Assembly (NCBI GenBank): GCA_028280505.1
Contig: JANQLO010000040.1
Coordinates: forward strand, 1-64,000
DNA: 64,000 nt
Reading direction: 5' to 3'
Origin: Chromatiales bacterium
Lineage (GTDB): Bacteria; Pseudomonadota; Gammaproteobacteria; Chromatiales; Chromatiaceae
In this document: positions 1 to 8,583 of the stretch, in pieces
Numbering within the stretch: position 1 is the first letter of the stretch
Layout of the letters: every line of letters begins with the position of its first letter
Made by a program: the position numbers and the translations under genes
The notes under the pieces: model-generated
Database searches by the model: none
What the model was told of the DNA's origin: nothing
The model's input: only the letters and a program-made list of their open reading frames with translations

Positions 1-173
1 AAACGAACGACTGATAACGCCGTCAGGCGGAAAAAGGGCGCCGGCCCTACGGGTTGCGCCTGAAAAAGCGCCACCCGGCGTTGCTCGTTGCTCATTTGGC
101 ACAATCAAACGTCGCGCCTCGATTGGCGCTTTTTCAGGCACAACAGCAACGCTTCGGTTTATGTTAACAGGCC
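1..173. repeat. Dispersed repeat, copy A (left end outside the window)
   Basis: Bases 5-39 match bases 19752-19786 at 33 of 35 positions (core AACGCCGTCAGGCGGAAAAA). The copy ends with GTTAACAGGCC at 163-173, the same terminal motif as the repeats at 2738-2750 and 19803-19815. Inside is a 15-base inverted repeat, GCCTGAAAAAGCGCC at 58-72 against its complement at 125-139. No protein is encoded. The copy stops seven bases before the first gene, so it may hold that gene's promoter or alter it. It looks like a small non-autonomous mobile repeat; its family is not known to me. Confidence 0.55.
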
Positions 174-179
174 CTAACA

Positions 180-938
180 ATGGCGCCGGATAATCCGGAC
201 TGGTCTTTCCCCAACCGGGCGACCCCGCTTGGCTCGGCAACCTATTATGCCGTGCGATTTTCGCCCCAAACCGACCGGCTCGCGGCCGCGCAACTGCTCG
301 CCTGGTATCAACTGATCGACGAAATCGGGCACAACCCGAGAGACCCCGGCGTCGCACGGCTCAAGCTCGATTGGTGGCGTGAGGAAACCGCCAATACCGT
401 TCAGGGCGATGCACGCCACCCCTTGATGACCGCGCTACACCAACATGGCTTGGACGAAACGGCGCTGCCATCCATGCTTTCAATCATCGATACGGTCGAA
501 CAAGAAATCCATCATCCCACACTGCACGGCGACGATGACTTCCATACGGCCTGCCGGACGAGCGGAGGCAGCCTGTTCGAACTCTTCTGCCATGTCGCTT
601 CCAAGAAGGATTACAATAGGGCACGCTGTAACGCGCTTGGCGCCTACTATAGTGCAGTAGAGCGAATCAGGTTTAGCGCCGAACGACCGCAACGGCTTCC
701 CGCATCGATTCATTCGTTGAATACACATGAACGCTGCATCCGCTTCGACGCACTGACAAACTATTCAGACCGAGGCTCGACCTTCGCCGATCAAGAGATT
801 CCGAGTGTTGCCCGCAAACTAATCGCGGCAACCCGTGCCGTTCATCGTAAAATGCGCCGCGCCGGTTATGCGGTCGACAACCGCCTGATAGACCGGCCGC
901 CGATTGCCCACTTATGGACCGCCTGGCGCTGTCGTTAA
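180..938 (+). CDS. Squalene/phytoene synthase-like protein, probable pseudoenzyme
   Basis: 252 residues with the overall look of the squalene/phytoene synthase (trans-isoprenyl head-to-head) fold: the N-terminal stretch with AWYQLIDEIG at 41-50 and LKLDWWREE further on. Real phytoene or squalene synthases carry two Asp-rich Mg-binding motifs. Here the first is reduced to one Asp-Glu pair, and the second (DVxED region) is absent from the segment with CNALGAYYSAVERIR. It therefore resembles the NDUFAF6-like non-catalytic members often paired with an SDR gene in gammaproteobacteria. No hopanoid or carotenoid genes are nearby. It is followed after 16 bases by the YciK-like gene, so the two are probably co-transcribed. 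The Shine-Dalgarno sequence is weak because a dispersed repeat abuts the start. Confidence 0.7.
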   Translation: MAPDNPDWSFPNRATPLGSATYYAVRFSPQTDRLAAAQLLAWYQLIDEIGHNPRDPGVARLKLDWWREETANTVQGDARHPLMTALHQHGLDETALPSMLSIIDTVEQEIHHPTLHGDDDFHTACRTSGGSLFELFCHVASKKDYNRARCNALGAYYSAVERIRFSAERPQRLPASIHSLNTHERCIRFDALTNYSDRGSTFADQEIPSVARKLIAATRAVHRKMRRAGYAVDNRLIDRPPIAHLWTAWRCR

Positions 939-954
939 GCACCGAGAGAACATC

Positions 955-1698
955 ATGCATGCTGATTATCATCCCAACGAAGACCTACTGAACGACCGCA
1001 TCATTCTCGTCACGGGTGCCGGTGACGGCATCGGTAAAGCCGCCGCGCTGGCATTCGCCTCACACGGTGCGACCGTGGTGTTGCTGGGTAAAACCGTCAA
1101 TAAGCTGGAAGCGGTGTACGATAGGATCGAGGCTTCGGACGCACCGACAGCCGCGATCTATCCCATGCATCTCGAAGGCGCCACGCCGCACGACTATGAC
1201 GAACTCGCAGCGGCCATGGAGAGCAACTTCGGACGCCTCGACGGCATACTGCACAATGCCGCAAGCCTGCCTTATCTAAGCCGTATCAAGGACTACGAGA
1301 CCGAAGATTGGCTGAAAGTGATGCAGGTAAACCTAAACGCCCCCTTCCAGATCACCCAGGCCTGCTTGCCATTGCTGGAAAAATCGGCCGACGCCCGGGT
1401 GCTGTTTACCACCGATACCGTCGGCCGGACGGGCAAGGCCTTTTGGGGGGCTTATGGTGCCGCCAAGGCCGGCATCGAAAACCTGTCCCAAACACTCGCA
1501 GCGGAACTCGAAAAAACCAACATTCGAGTGAATTGCATCGACCCGGGCCCGACGCTGACTTCGTTACGTAAACGTGTCTTTCCGGGTGAACAAAACGATC
1601 GGCTCAAGCAACCGTCAGCCCCGGCGCCGTTGTATCTATGGGCGATGGGGCCCGACAGTCGCGAGGTAAACGGACAACGCCTGACATGGGACGGCTGA
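955..1698 (+). CDS. YciK-family short-chain dehydrogenase/reductase
   Basis: 247-residue classical SDR. The dinucleotide-binding motif TGAGDGIG is at 20-27, the HNAAS motif at 100-104, and the Tyr-x3-Lys pair at Y167 and K171, followed by the DPGP segment after the sixth strand. The segment VGRTGKAFWGAYGAAK matches the YciK subgroup. The catalytic Ser expected 13 residues before the Tyr is Asp (D154), with Thr on either side, so activity may be altered. The chosen ATG has a purine-rich GAGAGA upstream and gives the family N-terminus; a longer frame would overlap the upstream gene. Substrate is unknown; YciK relatives are poorly characterised NADP-dependent oxidoreductases. Confidence 0.85.
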   Translation: MHADYHPNEDLLNDRIILVTGAGDGIGKAAALAFASHGATVVLLGKTVNKLEAVYDRIEASDAPTAAIYPMHLEGATPHDYDELAAAMESNFGRLDGILHNAASLPYLSRIKDYETEDWLKVMQVNLNAPFQITQACLPLLEKSADARVLFTTDTVGRTGKAFWGAYGAAKAGIENLSQTLAAELEKTNIRVNCIDPGPTLTSLRKRVFPGEQNDRLKQPSAPAPLYLWAMGPDSREVNGQRLTWDG

Positions 1699-1699
1699 A

Positions 1700-2647
1700 T
1701 CAGCGAGACGTCGTAAATACCTCGGTATCGGGGTGAAAGGCATACCAAGCGAACCAGAAACCCGTGACACTTGGCAACATCTGGCCTTGCTCGTCGAAGG
1801 CGCTGGCACTGCCGTTGGCGGTATCGAAACGAATCGTAAGATCGCGGTCGGCAAAACGATCCTGAAATTCGGCCTCACCGGCGCGCGCCAGTTCCGCAAA
1901 CGGATAAGCCTTGAATCGGCCATCGAGTGCGAGGCCCAATACCCGTTCTTTCGGATGATAGCGACGCGACTCCGCAGTGAGCGGAAAATACACTGATGCG
2001 CTATTGGCATAGCCGGCGTAAGGATCACGATCGTAGTCACGCGCAAAACCTGTATCACGCGACAGTACCAAGGTCTGAGGATTTTGTGCCTTCCAGGCCG
2101 CCCAACTGGTATGCACCAACGGCAGTGCCGTCAGACGGTCGCCCTTGCGCTGCCCCGAGATCGCCTGCATGCGTATCTGGCTCCATAAGGATTCGGTCTC
2201 GCGGTCGTATAACAACACATCGCTGTTGTACAGTAGGCCGGACACGCCGAAGGTCATCGCTCCCGTGCCGTCTTCCGCCGCGAACGCAATACCGGTACCG
2301 CACAATGGACAATAGGTGATCGCCACCGCCTGGCCGGCGATCCGGTCGTTCACCACTTCGTGCCAATTCATAATTGCGATCGGATAGGCCCTTGCCTCGC
2401 CGCCGACCACCAGTCCGAGCACGCGATCAACATCTCCTAAATCGGTGTTGCCCAAGGTCGTCACGAAACGCGGGGCATCGATCGACGGGATGCCGTCACG
2501 GGGTGGTCCACCCAGATGAATTTCGTCCGCGGGAATCAAACTACCGCTCAGATCGAAACCATTGCGCGGGTTGCCATTGACCGTCAGCACGAACACCAAA
2601 GCCAGAATGAAAACTGCCAAGGCCAAAGCGGCCATAGGTCGTCGCAT
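1700..2647 (-). CDS. DUF3179 domain-containing exported protein
   Basis: 315 residues. An N-terminal hydrophobic segment (about 5-23) is a signal anchor or signal peptide, so the rest should be periplasmic. The body is a DUF3179 domain: it predicts prices of the family hallmark in TYCPLCGTG (C113 and C116), the upstream NWHEVVND, and the conserved SGLLYNSDVLLYDRETESLW block. The function of DUF3179 is not established; the Cys pair suggests metal binding or thiol chemistry. The start is supported by GGAGAG four to five bases before ATG. It is convergent with the YciK-like gene, with one base between them. A dispersed repeat begins just upstream of its start. Confidence 0.8.
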   Translation of the reverse strand: MRRPMAALALAVFILALVFVLTVNGNPRNGFDLSGSLIPADEIHLGGPPRDGIPSIDAPRFVTTLGNTDLGDVDRVLGLVVGGEARAYPIAIMNWHEVVNDRIAGQAVAITYCPLCGTGIAFAAEDGTGAMTFGVSGLLYNSDVLLYDRETESLWSQIRMQAISGQRKGDRLTALPLVHTSWAAWKAQNPQTLVLSRDTGFARDYDRDPYAGYANSASVYFPLTAESRRYHPKERVLGLALDGRFKAYPFAELARAGEAEFQDRFADRDLTIRFDTANGSASAFDEQGQMLPSVTGFWFAWYAFHPDTEVFTTSR

Positions 2648-2663
2648 TGCTCTCTCCCGGACC

Positions 2664-2750
2664 GGGGCCTGTCAACTCAAACCGGAGCATTGCTGTTGCG
2701 CCCGGTCAGTCGAAGAAGGAGCCGCCGGCAGCAAAGTGTTGACAGGCCCC
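2664..2750. repeat. Dispersed repeat, copy C, with perfect 13-base terminal inverted repeats
   Basis: GGGGCCTGTCAAC at 2664-2676 is the exact reverse complement of GTTGACAGGCCCC at 2738-2750. The interior at 2705-2735, read on the minus strand, closely matches 19688-19716 of copy B (shared TTGCTGCCGGCGG). The element lies between the DUF3179 gene and modB, which diverge, so it sits in their promoter region. No coding capacity is visible. Confidence 0.6.
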
Positions 2751-2850
2751 AAACTCTGGAAAGAAGACCCGCACGATCCCGACTTCATTTCAGTTGATCT
2801 ATCGTTATTTCAGTCGCGATTGTCCAGGGTTTTAGCTAGGCTAGGCCCTG

Positions 2851-3531
2851 ATGCCCACCGAAGCCGATTTCACCGCACTGGCCATTACGCTCCAACTGGC
2901 CGCGATCACTACGCTAATCCTGCTATTGCTGGGAACACCACTGGCCTGGTGGCTGGCACGCACACGTTGGCGTTATCGGTTCGTAATCGAATCGGTGATC
3001 GCGCTTCCGTTGGTGCTGCCCCCCACCGTGCTGGGTTTCTATCTACTCATCGCACTCGGCCCGAATGGTCCCATCGGCGGTCTGATGCAAACGTTCGGCT
3101 GGCAACCGCTGGCATTCACCTTCACTGGCCTGGTGATCGGCTCGGTGTTCTATTCGCTTCCGTTCGTCGTACAACCCATACAGGCAGCCTTCAAAGCTGT
3201 AGGCGACCGTCCGCTGGAGGTTGCCGCCACACTGCGCGCGTCACCTCTCGACGCCTTCTTCACGGTCGCCATCCCGCTCGCCAAACCGGGCTTTCTGACC
3301 GCTGCAGTACTGGGGTTCGCACATACGCTGGGGGAGTTCGGGGTGGTACTGATGATCGGCGGGAACATCCCCGGCGAAACCCAGGTACTGTCGATCGCAA
3401 TATACGAACACGTCGAAGCGCTCGAATACGGTCGTGCACACTGGCTTTCCGGCATGCTGCTGGTGCTGTCGTTCGTAATGCTGATGTCGCTTTACGCACT
3501 CAATCGTCGTTTCTCGTTGTTTCGCACATGA
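2851..3531 (+). CDS. modB: Molybdate ABC transporter permease ModB
   Basis: 226-residue inner-membrane permease with about five hydrophobic helices starting near residue 10. The EAA loop that docks on the ATPase is at about 123-150 ([17 protein letters not shown]), and the block [18 protein letters not shown] is typical of ModB. It would form the homodimeric channel for molybdate, or possibly tungstate, using energy from the next gene product. Its stop codon overlaps the modC start in an ATGA, so the two are translationally coupled. The periplasmic binding protein gene modA, normally directly upstream, is absent; the preceding 200 bases hold only a dispersed repeat. The Shine-Dalgarno sequence is weak. 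Confidence 0.9.
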   Translation: MPTEADFTALAITLQLAAITTLILLLLGTPLAWWLARTRWRYRFVIESVIALPLVLPPTVLGFYLLIALGPNGPIGGLMQTFGWQPLAFTFTGLVIGSVFYSLPFVVQPIQAAFKAVGDRPLEVAATLRASPLDAFFTVAIPLAKPGFLTAAVLGFAHTLGEFGVVLMIGGNIPGETQVLSIAIYEHVEALEYGRAHWLSGMLLVLSFVMLMSLYALNRRFSLFRT

Positions 3532-4595
3532 GTATCGAGGCGCGTTTTCGAATCGAGCGCATCGATTTCCTGCTGGATGTCGACCTGAACCTACCGATAC
3601 GCGGCATCACCGGCATATTCGGGCCGTCCGGCTGCGGCAAGACGACATTGCTGCGCGCCCTCGCCGGTCTGGAACGTTGCGATACCGGGTACTTACGCGT
3701 TGGGGACGATCTTTGGCAAGACAACGGTTACTTTTTACCAACCCACCGCCGCGCACTTGGGTATGTCTTCCAGGAGGCCAGTCTGTTTACGCATCTGAAC
3801 GTGATGCGAAACCTGCAATATGGCCTCAGGCGCCTTGACCGACACCGACACCGCGTCTCGCTTGACGCCGCCATCCAATTGCTGGGTATCGGTCATTTGC
3901 TAGAACGTAACGCCGGCGAACTCTCCGGCGGGGAACGCCAACGGGTGGCGATCGCACGCGCACTGGCGGTCAGTCCTCGTTTGTTGTTAATGGACGAACC
4001 ACTCGCGGCACTCGACCTGGCGCGCAAACATGAGATCATGCCGTATCTCGAATCGCTGCATGAAGAATTGGACATCCCGGTAGTTTATGTCAGTCATTCT
4101 CCCGGCGAGGTGGCACGGCTGGCCGACCACCTGATATTGCTCGACAACGGCCGGGTCGTTTCATCCGGTGACACGCTGGAAACCTTCTCTCGTATCGATT
4201 TACCGCTGGCACGCGACGACAAGGCCGCAGCATTAATCGAAGCAACCGTTGCCGGCCACGACGACGATTACAATCTTACCTATCTGGATTTTCCCGGTGG
4301 ACGTTTCACCGTTACCCGGCGCGAACTGCCATCGGGACACACCGTTAGACTACGCGTGGTTGCTCGCGATGTCAGCTTGACGTTGGCACATCAAAAGGAC
4401 ACCAGCATTCTCAATATCTTTCCAACGGTCGTAGAAGAGATGATTCCGCAAGGCAGTGCGCAGGTCATGATAAAACTGTCCGCGAATGGGGTACCGATAC
4501 TGGCTAGACTCACGCGCAAATCGGCTGCCCTACTCGATCTTGCGCCGGGCAAAGCCGTTTATGCCCAAGTCAAAAGTGTCGCCTTGCTGTCTTGA
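3528..4595 (+). CDS. modC: Molybdate ABC transporter ATP-binding protein ModC
   Basis: 355 residues. ATPase domain: Walker [10 protein letters not shown] at 32-40, signature [15 protein letters not shown] from 132, Walker B LLLMDEP around 153-158, and a switch His in YVSHSP. After about residue 230 comes a C-terminal TOBE/Mop-like regulatory region containing [11 protein letters not shown] and ending [11 protein letters not shown], which in ModC binds oxyanion and can trans-inhibit transport. The ATG overlaps the modB stop. A much longer open frame runs upstream in the same phase, but that part is antisense or frame shadow and has no family similarity. ModB and the Mop-like C-terminus favour molybdate as the substrate. 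Confidence 0.9.
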   Translation: MSIEARFRIERIDFLLDVDLNLPIRGITGIFGPSGCGKTTLLRALAGLERCDTGYLRVGDDLWQDNGYFLPTHRRALGYVFQEASLFTHLNVMRNLQYGLRRLDRHRHRVSLDAAIQLLGIGHLLERNAGELSGGERQRVAIARALAVSPRLLLMDEPLAALDLARKHEIMPYLESLHEELDIPVVYVSHSPGEVARLADHLILLDNGRVVSSGDTLETFSRIDLPLARDDKAAALIEATVAGHDDDYNLTYLDFPGGRFTVTRRELPSGHTVRLRVVARDVSLTLAHQKDTSILNIFPTVVEEMIPQGSAQVMIKLSANGVPILARLTRKSAALLDLAPGKAVYAQVKSVALLS

Positions 4596-4597
4596 AG

Positions 4598-4978
4598 TCA
4601 ACCATAGTTCCGACTCCAGACCACCAACATTCGAAACGCAACGAACACTGCCGCCGCGCTGGCTACGACGAAAACCACAGCAATCAACCAATACCAAGCC
4701 CGTCGTAATCGTCGACCAAGCCTGGCGAACCATGACATGGTGTTGGAAACCGGCGTCGGCACCGACCGGAAGGTCTCGACAAAACCGTAAGTGCTCATGG
4801 CCCACAACAGCGTAACGACCGCCGGCACCAAGAAACGATCAGCTTCTCGGGATTGCGAAAAGAAAACGGTGACAAAAATCACCAGGATACTCAACAACCC
4901 AACAACTATGGCCGGTACCCGCAATATCCGAAGCTTATATGCAACCTGTTGGAATCGGTCGATCATCGAAATCTGCAA
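4598..4978 (-). CDS. Small inner-membrane protein of unknown function
   Basis: 126 residues; I do not recognise the family. Four hydrophobic segments are visible: about 18-41 (VPAIVVGLLSILVIFVTVFF), 48-64, a short amphipathic stretch, and about 95-115 (WLIAVVFVVASAAAVFVAF). An Arg-rich loop (RLGRRLRRAW) lies before the last helix, which suggests that loop is cytoplasmic. An internal ATG four codons downstream is an alternative start. It is convergent with modC, two bases apart, and the hydrolase gene lies upstream on the same strand, about 75 bases away. The membrane-protein composition makes a real gene likely; function is open. Confidence 0.6.
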   Translation of the reverse strand: MQISMIDRFQQVAYKLRILRVPAIVVGLLSILVIFVTVFFSQSREADRFLVPAVVTLLWAMSTYGFVETFRSVPTPVSNTMSWFARLGRRLRRAWYWLIAVVFVVASAAAVFVAFRMLVVWSRNYG

Positions 4979-5053
4979 TACGAAGAAGTCAAGCCTGCCA
5001 TTCCGCCAAACGACTACCCAAAGATTCTCAAAGCTTGGATCGAGTTCGGCGTG

Positions 5054-5926
5054 TCATTTAACCCGCTGCTCAAGGTGCTGATCAAAAAAAAGGAGCACGC
5101 GCTTTTCATAAGCCTGTTCGGAGTATCGATGAAAATCTTGATGCTTTGCACCTTTTACCAGCCAAAGCTGTTTTGGCGATCTTGCACGCGCAAACAGCGC
5201 ATGCGTCTCTTGAACCGATGTGCGTTGATCCTCCGAGCCTCCGATGATCATCACCGGAGCCTCGAGTCCGTCGATGGCGGAAATGGGGGCCAACGATTCC
5301 AACGACACCCCCAAGCGGGGTTCTATCTGCCAAAGCAGCAACGGCGCCAACCAATAGCCGATTTCGCCCAAACGGATCGCTATACGATTCCCAACGGCGT
5401 CCTCGATCGAACTGTATACTCCTTCCAGAATCACCGCATCGGCATCAGCCGGTGAACCACCGAGCAAGGTTGCTGCACCCCCCATAGATGCGCCGACGAT
5501 ACCAATCGGGCGCCCCTTCAACCTCGCTGCCAAATAGTCCAACGCAGCTCGCACGTCGCGCGATTCTCGGTAGCCGAAGGTAATGAACTCGCCTGGTGTC
5601 TCGCCATGCGCCTGCATATCGACCAACAAAACCGAATAACCGGCGTCGTGCAGGAACCTTGCCCTACCCAGCATGCCCCGACGGTCAGACCTGATCCCGT
5701 GCAGGAGCAAGATACCCGCCTTGTCGTCATCACCGGGCGCAAACCAGCCGGCGACCCGTTTACCGTCGCCGCGTTGAATCAGCACTGTTTCAAACGGCAA
5801 ATCCGATGGTGGCTCGCCAACCGATCGCTGATGCGGTTCAACAAAGTTACCGCCTACCACGAATACACCAACGAATCCGAAAACGATAATGACAAGAGAC
5901 AAGAACAACAATTTACGCATATCCAT
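5054..5926 (-). CDS. Membrane-anchored alpha/beta hydrolase
   Basis: About 290 residues. An N-terminal hydrophobic helix (5-26) is a signal anchor, followed by an alpha/beta-hydrolase fold. The oxyanion-region LLLHGIRSDRRGM is at 73-85, the nucleophile elbow GASMGG puts Ser at S147, the acid is probably D233 in GGSEDQRTS, and the base is H262 in GAKHQDF. This is the BEM46/YqkD-like arrangement of serine hydrolases or esterases; the natural substrate is unknown. I chose the MDMRK start because residues before it have no family character; a second ATG two codons later is equally possible. Neighbours give no pathway clue. Confidence 0.8.
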   Translation of the reverse strand: MDMRKLLFLSLVIIVFGFVGVFVVGGNFVEPHQRSVGEPPSDLPFETVLIQRGDGKRVAGWFAPGDDDKAGILLLHGIRSDRRGMLGRARFLHDAGYSVLLVDMQAHGETPGEFITFGYRESRDVRAALDYLAARLKGRPIGIVGASMGGAATLLGGSPADADAVILEGVYSSIEDAVGNRIAIRLGEIGYWLAPLLLWQIEPRLGVSLESLAPISAIDGLEAPVMIIGGSEDQRTSVQETHALFARARSPKQLWLVKGAKHQDFHRYSEQAYEKRVLLFFDQHLEQRVK

Positions 5927-6001
5927 CCCGCGGGCGACCACCAATCCAATAGCAACACAACCGCATTGCCAAATTGCGGCGATCACCGATATCGATCGTC
6001 T

Positions 6002-6541
6002 TTATTCGTATTCAAAAATGAACTGATGCATTTTTTCGCCGGCGGGTTCCCTCTTAACCACGCCAAAGTCCTTGAAGCCCGCTCTCAATGCCACTGTTTT
6101 GGATGCGGAATGAACAAATGCTATGGGTGCGACGACCTTGGCGTAACCAAGATCATCCAATGCATATTGCGCGACCGCACGGGCAATTTCAGTAGCATAT
6201 CCCCTGCGCCTTGCATGCGGCATCACCGCATACATGATTTCCAAAACGGTTTGGTCATGCGGATACAGACCACAGAACCCAACAAAGCTACCGGTCGACC
6301 GTTCTTCAACAGCAAAAGCAAGCATCGGCCGATCGGAATCGTAGGCCCGAATGGTCGACTCGATCAGCTTACTGGCACCATTACGTGTCTTTTGCTCATC
6401 GTCAAAGGCAAGATACCGCGTGGACTCAGTATCGGTCATAAACTCAACGAACGAATCGATGTCCGCCAATTCGAATCGCCGGATCTTTAGACGCCCGGTT
6501 AGGATCGGGGTCGTAACTGCCATATTTAATGTAGTAGGCAT
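6002..6541 (-). CDS. GNAT N-acetyltransferase, RimJ/RimL type
   Basis: About 180 residues. After TPILTGRLKIRRFELADIDSF, the typical RimJ/RimL N-terminal strand, come the acetyl-CoA binding motif with HARRRGYATEIARAVAQYAL and the C-terminal SKTVALRAGFKDFG segment. These enzymes acetylate protein N-termini or small molecules using acetyl-CoA. The start follows seven bases after the stop of the upstream GNAT gene, so the two form a pair; an ATG six codons later (MAVTT) is an alternative. A longer frame extends back through the upstream gene and is rejected for that reason. Confidence 0.8.
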   Translation of the reverse strand: MPTTLNMAVTTPILTGRLKIRRFELADIDSFVEFMTDTESTRYLAFDDEQKTRNGASKLIESTIRAYDSDRPMLAFAVEERSTGSFVGFCGLYPHDQTVLEIMYAVMPHARRRGYATEIARAVAQYALDDLGYAKVVAPIAFVHSASKTVALRAGFKDFGVVKREPAGEKMHQFIFEYE

Positions 6542-6548
6542 CGACGCA

Positions 6549-6974
6549 TCAGTCGCCCTCCAGCCTTTCGCTGAAATGGAAAGATGCAATCGAAAAACCC
6601 TGTGCGAAGTAGAATCCGTGCGCACGATGACGTTGGGTACCCGAATCGAGATGGATGAAGCGACAGCCGGATGATCTCGCTTCATTCTTCAGCCAACTTA
6701 TCAGCTTCGCGCCATAACCCTTCGAGCGGGATCCGTCCGACGTGACCAAATCGTCGACATACAGATTCTTACCCATAAACAAGGTAGTAAAGATCCTATA
6801 TCCCGCAACCGCAACAACCTGCGAACCTTCTTTTACACAAGCCAAACGATATCCCTCGGCCTGCATACCGCGGACCAAAGGAAGAAACTCGGAGCGCATC
6901 AGGTGTGGCCGAAGCTCTGAAATCACGTCAAAACAGGCCTCAATCTCTTCGTCGGAGTTTACTGCGTATGGCAT
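6549..6974 (-). CDS. GNAT N-acetyltransferase
   Basis: 141 residues, a compact single GNAT domain. The central strand KNLYVDDLVTSDGSRSKGYGAKLISWLKNEA carries the acetyl-CoA pyrophosphate loop (R-x-x-G-x-G/A pattern as RSKGYGAKL), and HRAHGFYFAQGFSIASFHF is the C-terminal helix and strand. Substrate cannot be read from sequence. It lies directly upstream of a second, different GNAT gene with a seven-base gap, suggesting co-transcription. Confidence 0.8.
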   Translation of the reverse strand: MPYAVNSDEEIEACFDVISELRPHLMRSEFLPLVRGMQAEGYRLACVKEGSQVVAVAGYRIFTTLFMGKNLYVDDLVTSDGSRSKGYGAKLISWLKNEARSSGCRFIHLDSGTQRHRAHGFYFAQGFSIASFHFSERLEGD

Positions 6975-7044
6975 GAGTTTGAATCCATCGACTGGAAAAA
7001 CCTGCAGGATAACGAAATAGCCGTCGAAACCATTAGATCAACCC

Positions 7045-7680
7045 TTAGATCAACCCTTTGACTTTAACGGCAAGCGCTCTGCCTAAAGCGAGATGCTGAT
7101 CCTCGTCCAGGTGAACGCCATCAACGGTACTGGAAGTCGTGACCGAACCGGCATCGAAAAAGTCACAATGCATTTCTTTAGCGACATTCGAAAGCGCCTC
7201 GGACAAACCCACCGCCCGTTTTTCCGCACCCTCGAATTTTGGCGCTATGGAGCCTTTCGCCTGCTGAATCTTGGGTGGAGATACAACGAGAATCTTGGAT
7301 ACGGGCATGCCGGGCTCGATGGGAGCTCGACGAATTGCGGATATGAGAGCGCCGACCCCCTGAGCCGACTGCCAAGCATTGTGCTGATGCATTGACTGGA
7401 AATCGTTGCTTCCAAGAAAGAGAACAACGAGTGATAAAGGCGAATTGATCTCAACACGCTGTTCCAAGCCAACCAGGCCGTTTCGCCCGGGCTTATAAGG
7501 ATCTTGCCAAACCGTGCGCCTGCCGTTCAGACAATCCTCGATAACTCGCACGGTGCAACTCAAACGGGCGAGCTCTGCCTCCATGACACCAGGCCAGCGC
7601 TTATCAAACGCGAATCGTCCACGAGTACCGGGCACGATGCCCCAACTCAACGAATCACCATAAACCAAAATCTGTTTCAC
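7045..7680 (-). CDS. SGNH/GDSL-family hydrolase (esterase-like)
   Basis: 211 residues without an obvious signal peptide. Block I GDSLSWG gives the nucleophile S10, block III GSND puts the oxyanion Asn at N92, and block V DGVHLD gives D187 and H190. This is the arylesterase/acyl-CoA thioesterase I-like group; it probably acts in the cytoplasm on acyl esters. The last three codons and the stop are duplicated exactly: GGGTTGATCTAA on the coding strand occurs twice in tandem (7033-7044 and 7045-7056), so a second in-frame stop follows the first. Start is the ATG of MKQILVYGDS, close to the catalytic Ser as is normal for the family. Confidence 0.85.
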   Translation of the reverse strand: MKQILVYGDSLSWGIVPGTRGRFAFDKRWPGVMEAELARLSCTVRVIEDCLNGRRTVWQDPYKPGRNGLVGLEQRVEINSPLSLVVLFLGSNDFQSMHQHNAWQSAQGVGALISAIRRAPIEPGMPVSKILVVSPPKIQQAKGSIAPKFEGAEKRAVGLSEALSNVAKEMHCDFFDAGSVTTSSTVDGVHLDEDQHLALGRALAVKVKGLI

Positions 7681-7878
7681 GCCCCAATTCCTTTTCTATT
7701 TGGCGAAAAAAACGGCCATCACTACCATCGCATTCATAAAGACAAAGCAAATAGTCAGCTATCAGTATGCCATTATCGAGAGAATCGAAAATTTATCAGT
7801 GATGAAATCAAGTTCTCATAGAACGATACGATGTCGGATAAATACACAATCGATACGGACAAAGCCGCAGCACACATA

Positions 7879-8277
7879 CTAATTTTTAGAGTAAATATCC
7901 AGGATAGGGAACTTATTCTTGCCAAAGCCCACGGCTATTGAAAGATATTCCTTTCCTCCGACCGATTTTCTAAACCCTTTTGGTGCAATCCTTTCACCAT
8001 TTGCGAAAAGTCCCAACAAATGGTCTTGAGTTAATATCCTCGTACCCGCGGACGTATTTTTTACTGTTATCACTGCCCATCGTTCACCTATGTCATTGCT
8101 CATCGGGACATAGTTTATAATTGAGAAATCGCTTTTCTTCGGATATTTATCCATTTCATTTGGAAAATACCAATGCTTATCACCCCAAGGACTCCGATCA
8201 ATCGATAGATTTTCTCTTTCAGCTGCCGCTACAGAAAATGTCACAAGAAAAATTAACAAATATCCATGCTTAAACAA
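7879..8277 (-). CDS. Secreted hypothetical protein
   Basis: 132 residues; family not recognised. Residues 1-20 (MFKHGYLLIFLVTFSVAAAE) form a clean Sec signal peptide with an Ala-rich cleavage site, leaving a periplasmic protein of about 113 residues rich in aromatic and basic residues, with no Cys. The middle part (RWAVITVKNTSAGTRILTQDHLLGLFANGERI) reads like a small beta-sandwich that extends a backbone, but that is only an impression. The gene and its flanks are visibly richer in A and T than the surrounding chromosome, which suggests recent acquisition. Confidence 0.6.
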   Translation of the reverse strand: MFKHGYLLIFLVTFSVAAAERENLSIDRSPWGDKHWYFPNEMDKYPKKSDFSIINYVPMSNDIGERWAVITVKNTSAGTRILTQDHLLGLFANGERIAPKGFRKSVGGKEYLSIAVGFGKNKFPILDIYSKN

Positions 8278-8583
8278 TGCTCTTTATCTCCTTGTAAATC
8301 AACATATCCAATGGTGAAAGCACAACTCGATTTACGCTCCGGCTTTGCGAGCACCTTAAGCCTGCGAATCTCGATAGACAAAATCTGTCCCTCGGGCCTA
8401 TCAAACTACGCAAAGGTCGGTTGCCAGCGTTACGGTATCTAACGACGCAATACAAATGGAAACGGATTGACCACACCCATAGGACTGCATTAACGATTTT
8501 AGACCTGCCTCACAAGCAATACCCGACGGATAACGTCGAACTGGAAAAACAATAAGCAAACCCGCACGCACCAATGTTTGGTG
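8278..8583. other. Gene-free stretch of about 300 bases
   Basis: No convincing coding frame; a 68-codon frame on the minus strand lacks a ribosome site and family features. At 8569-8583 there is a perfect hairpin CACCAA-TGT-TTGGTG just beyond the stop of the APS-kinase gene. It lacks a T tract and so is at best a weak terminator or mRNA end structure. The adjoining GGTGTCAGGTGCC overlaps the last codons of that gene. Confidence 0.4.

Noticed and set aside
2562-3527. A 322-codon extension in phase with modC
   Set aside because: It overlaps modB and the intergenic repeat in another frame and has no ModC similarity; the ATG at the ATGA overlap is the true start.
8569-8583. Hairpin at the end of the Sat-CysC gene as a rho-independent terminator
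   Set aside because: It has a six-base stem but no T tract, so it is not called as a terminator.
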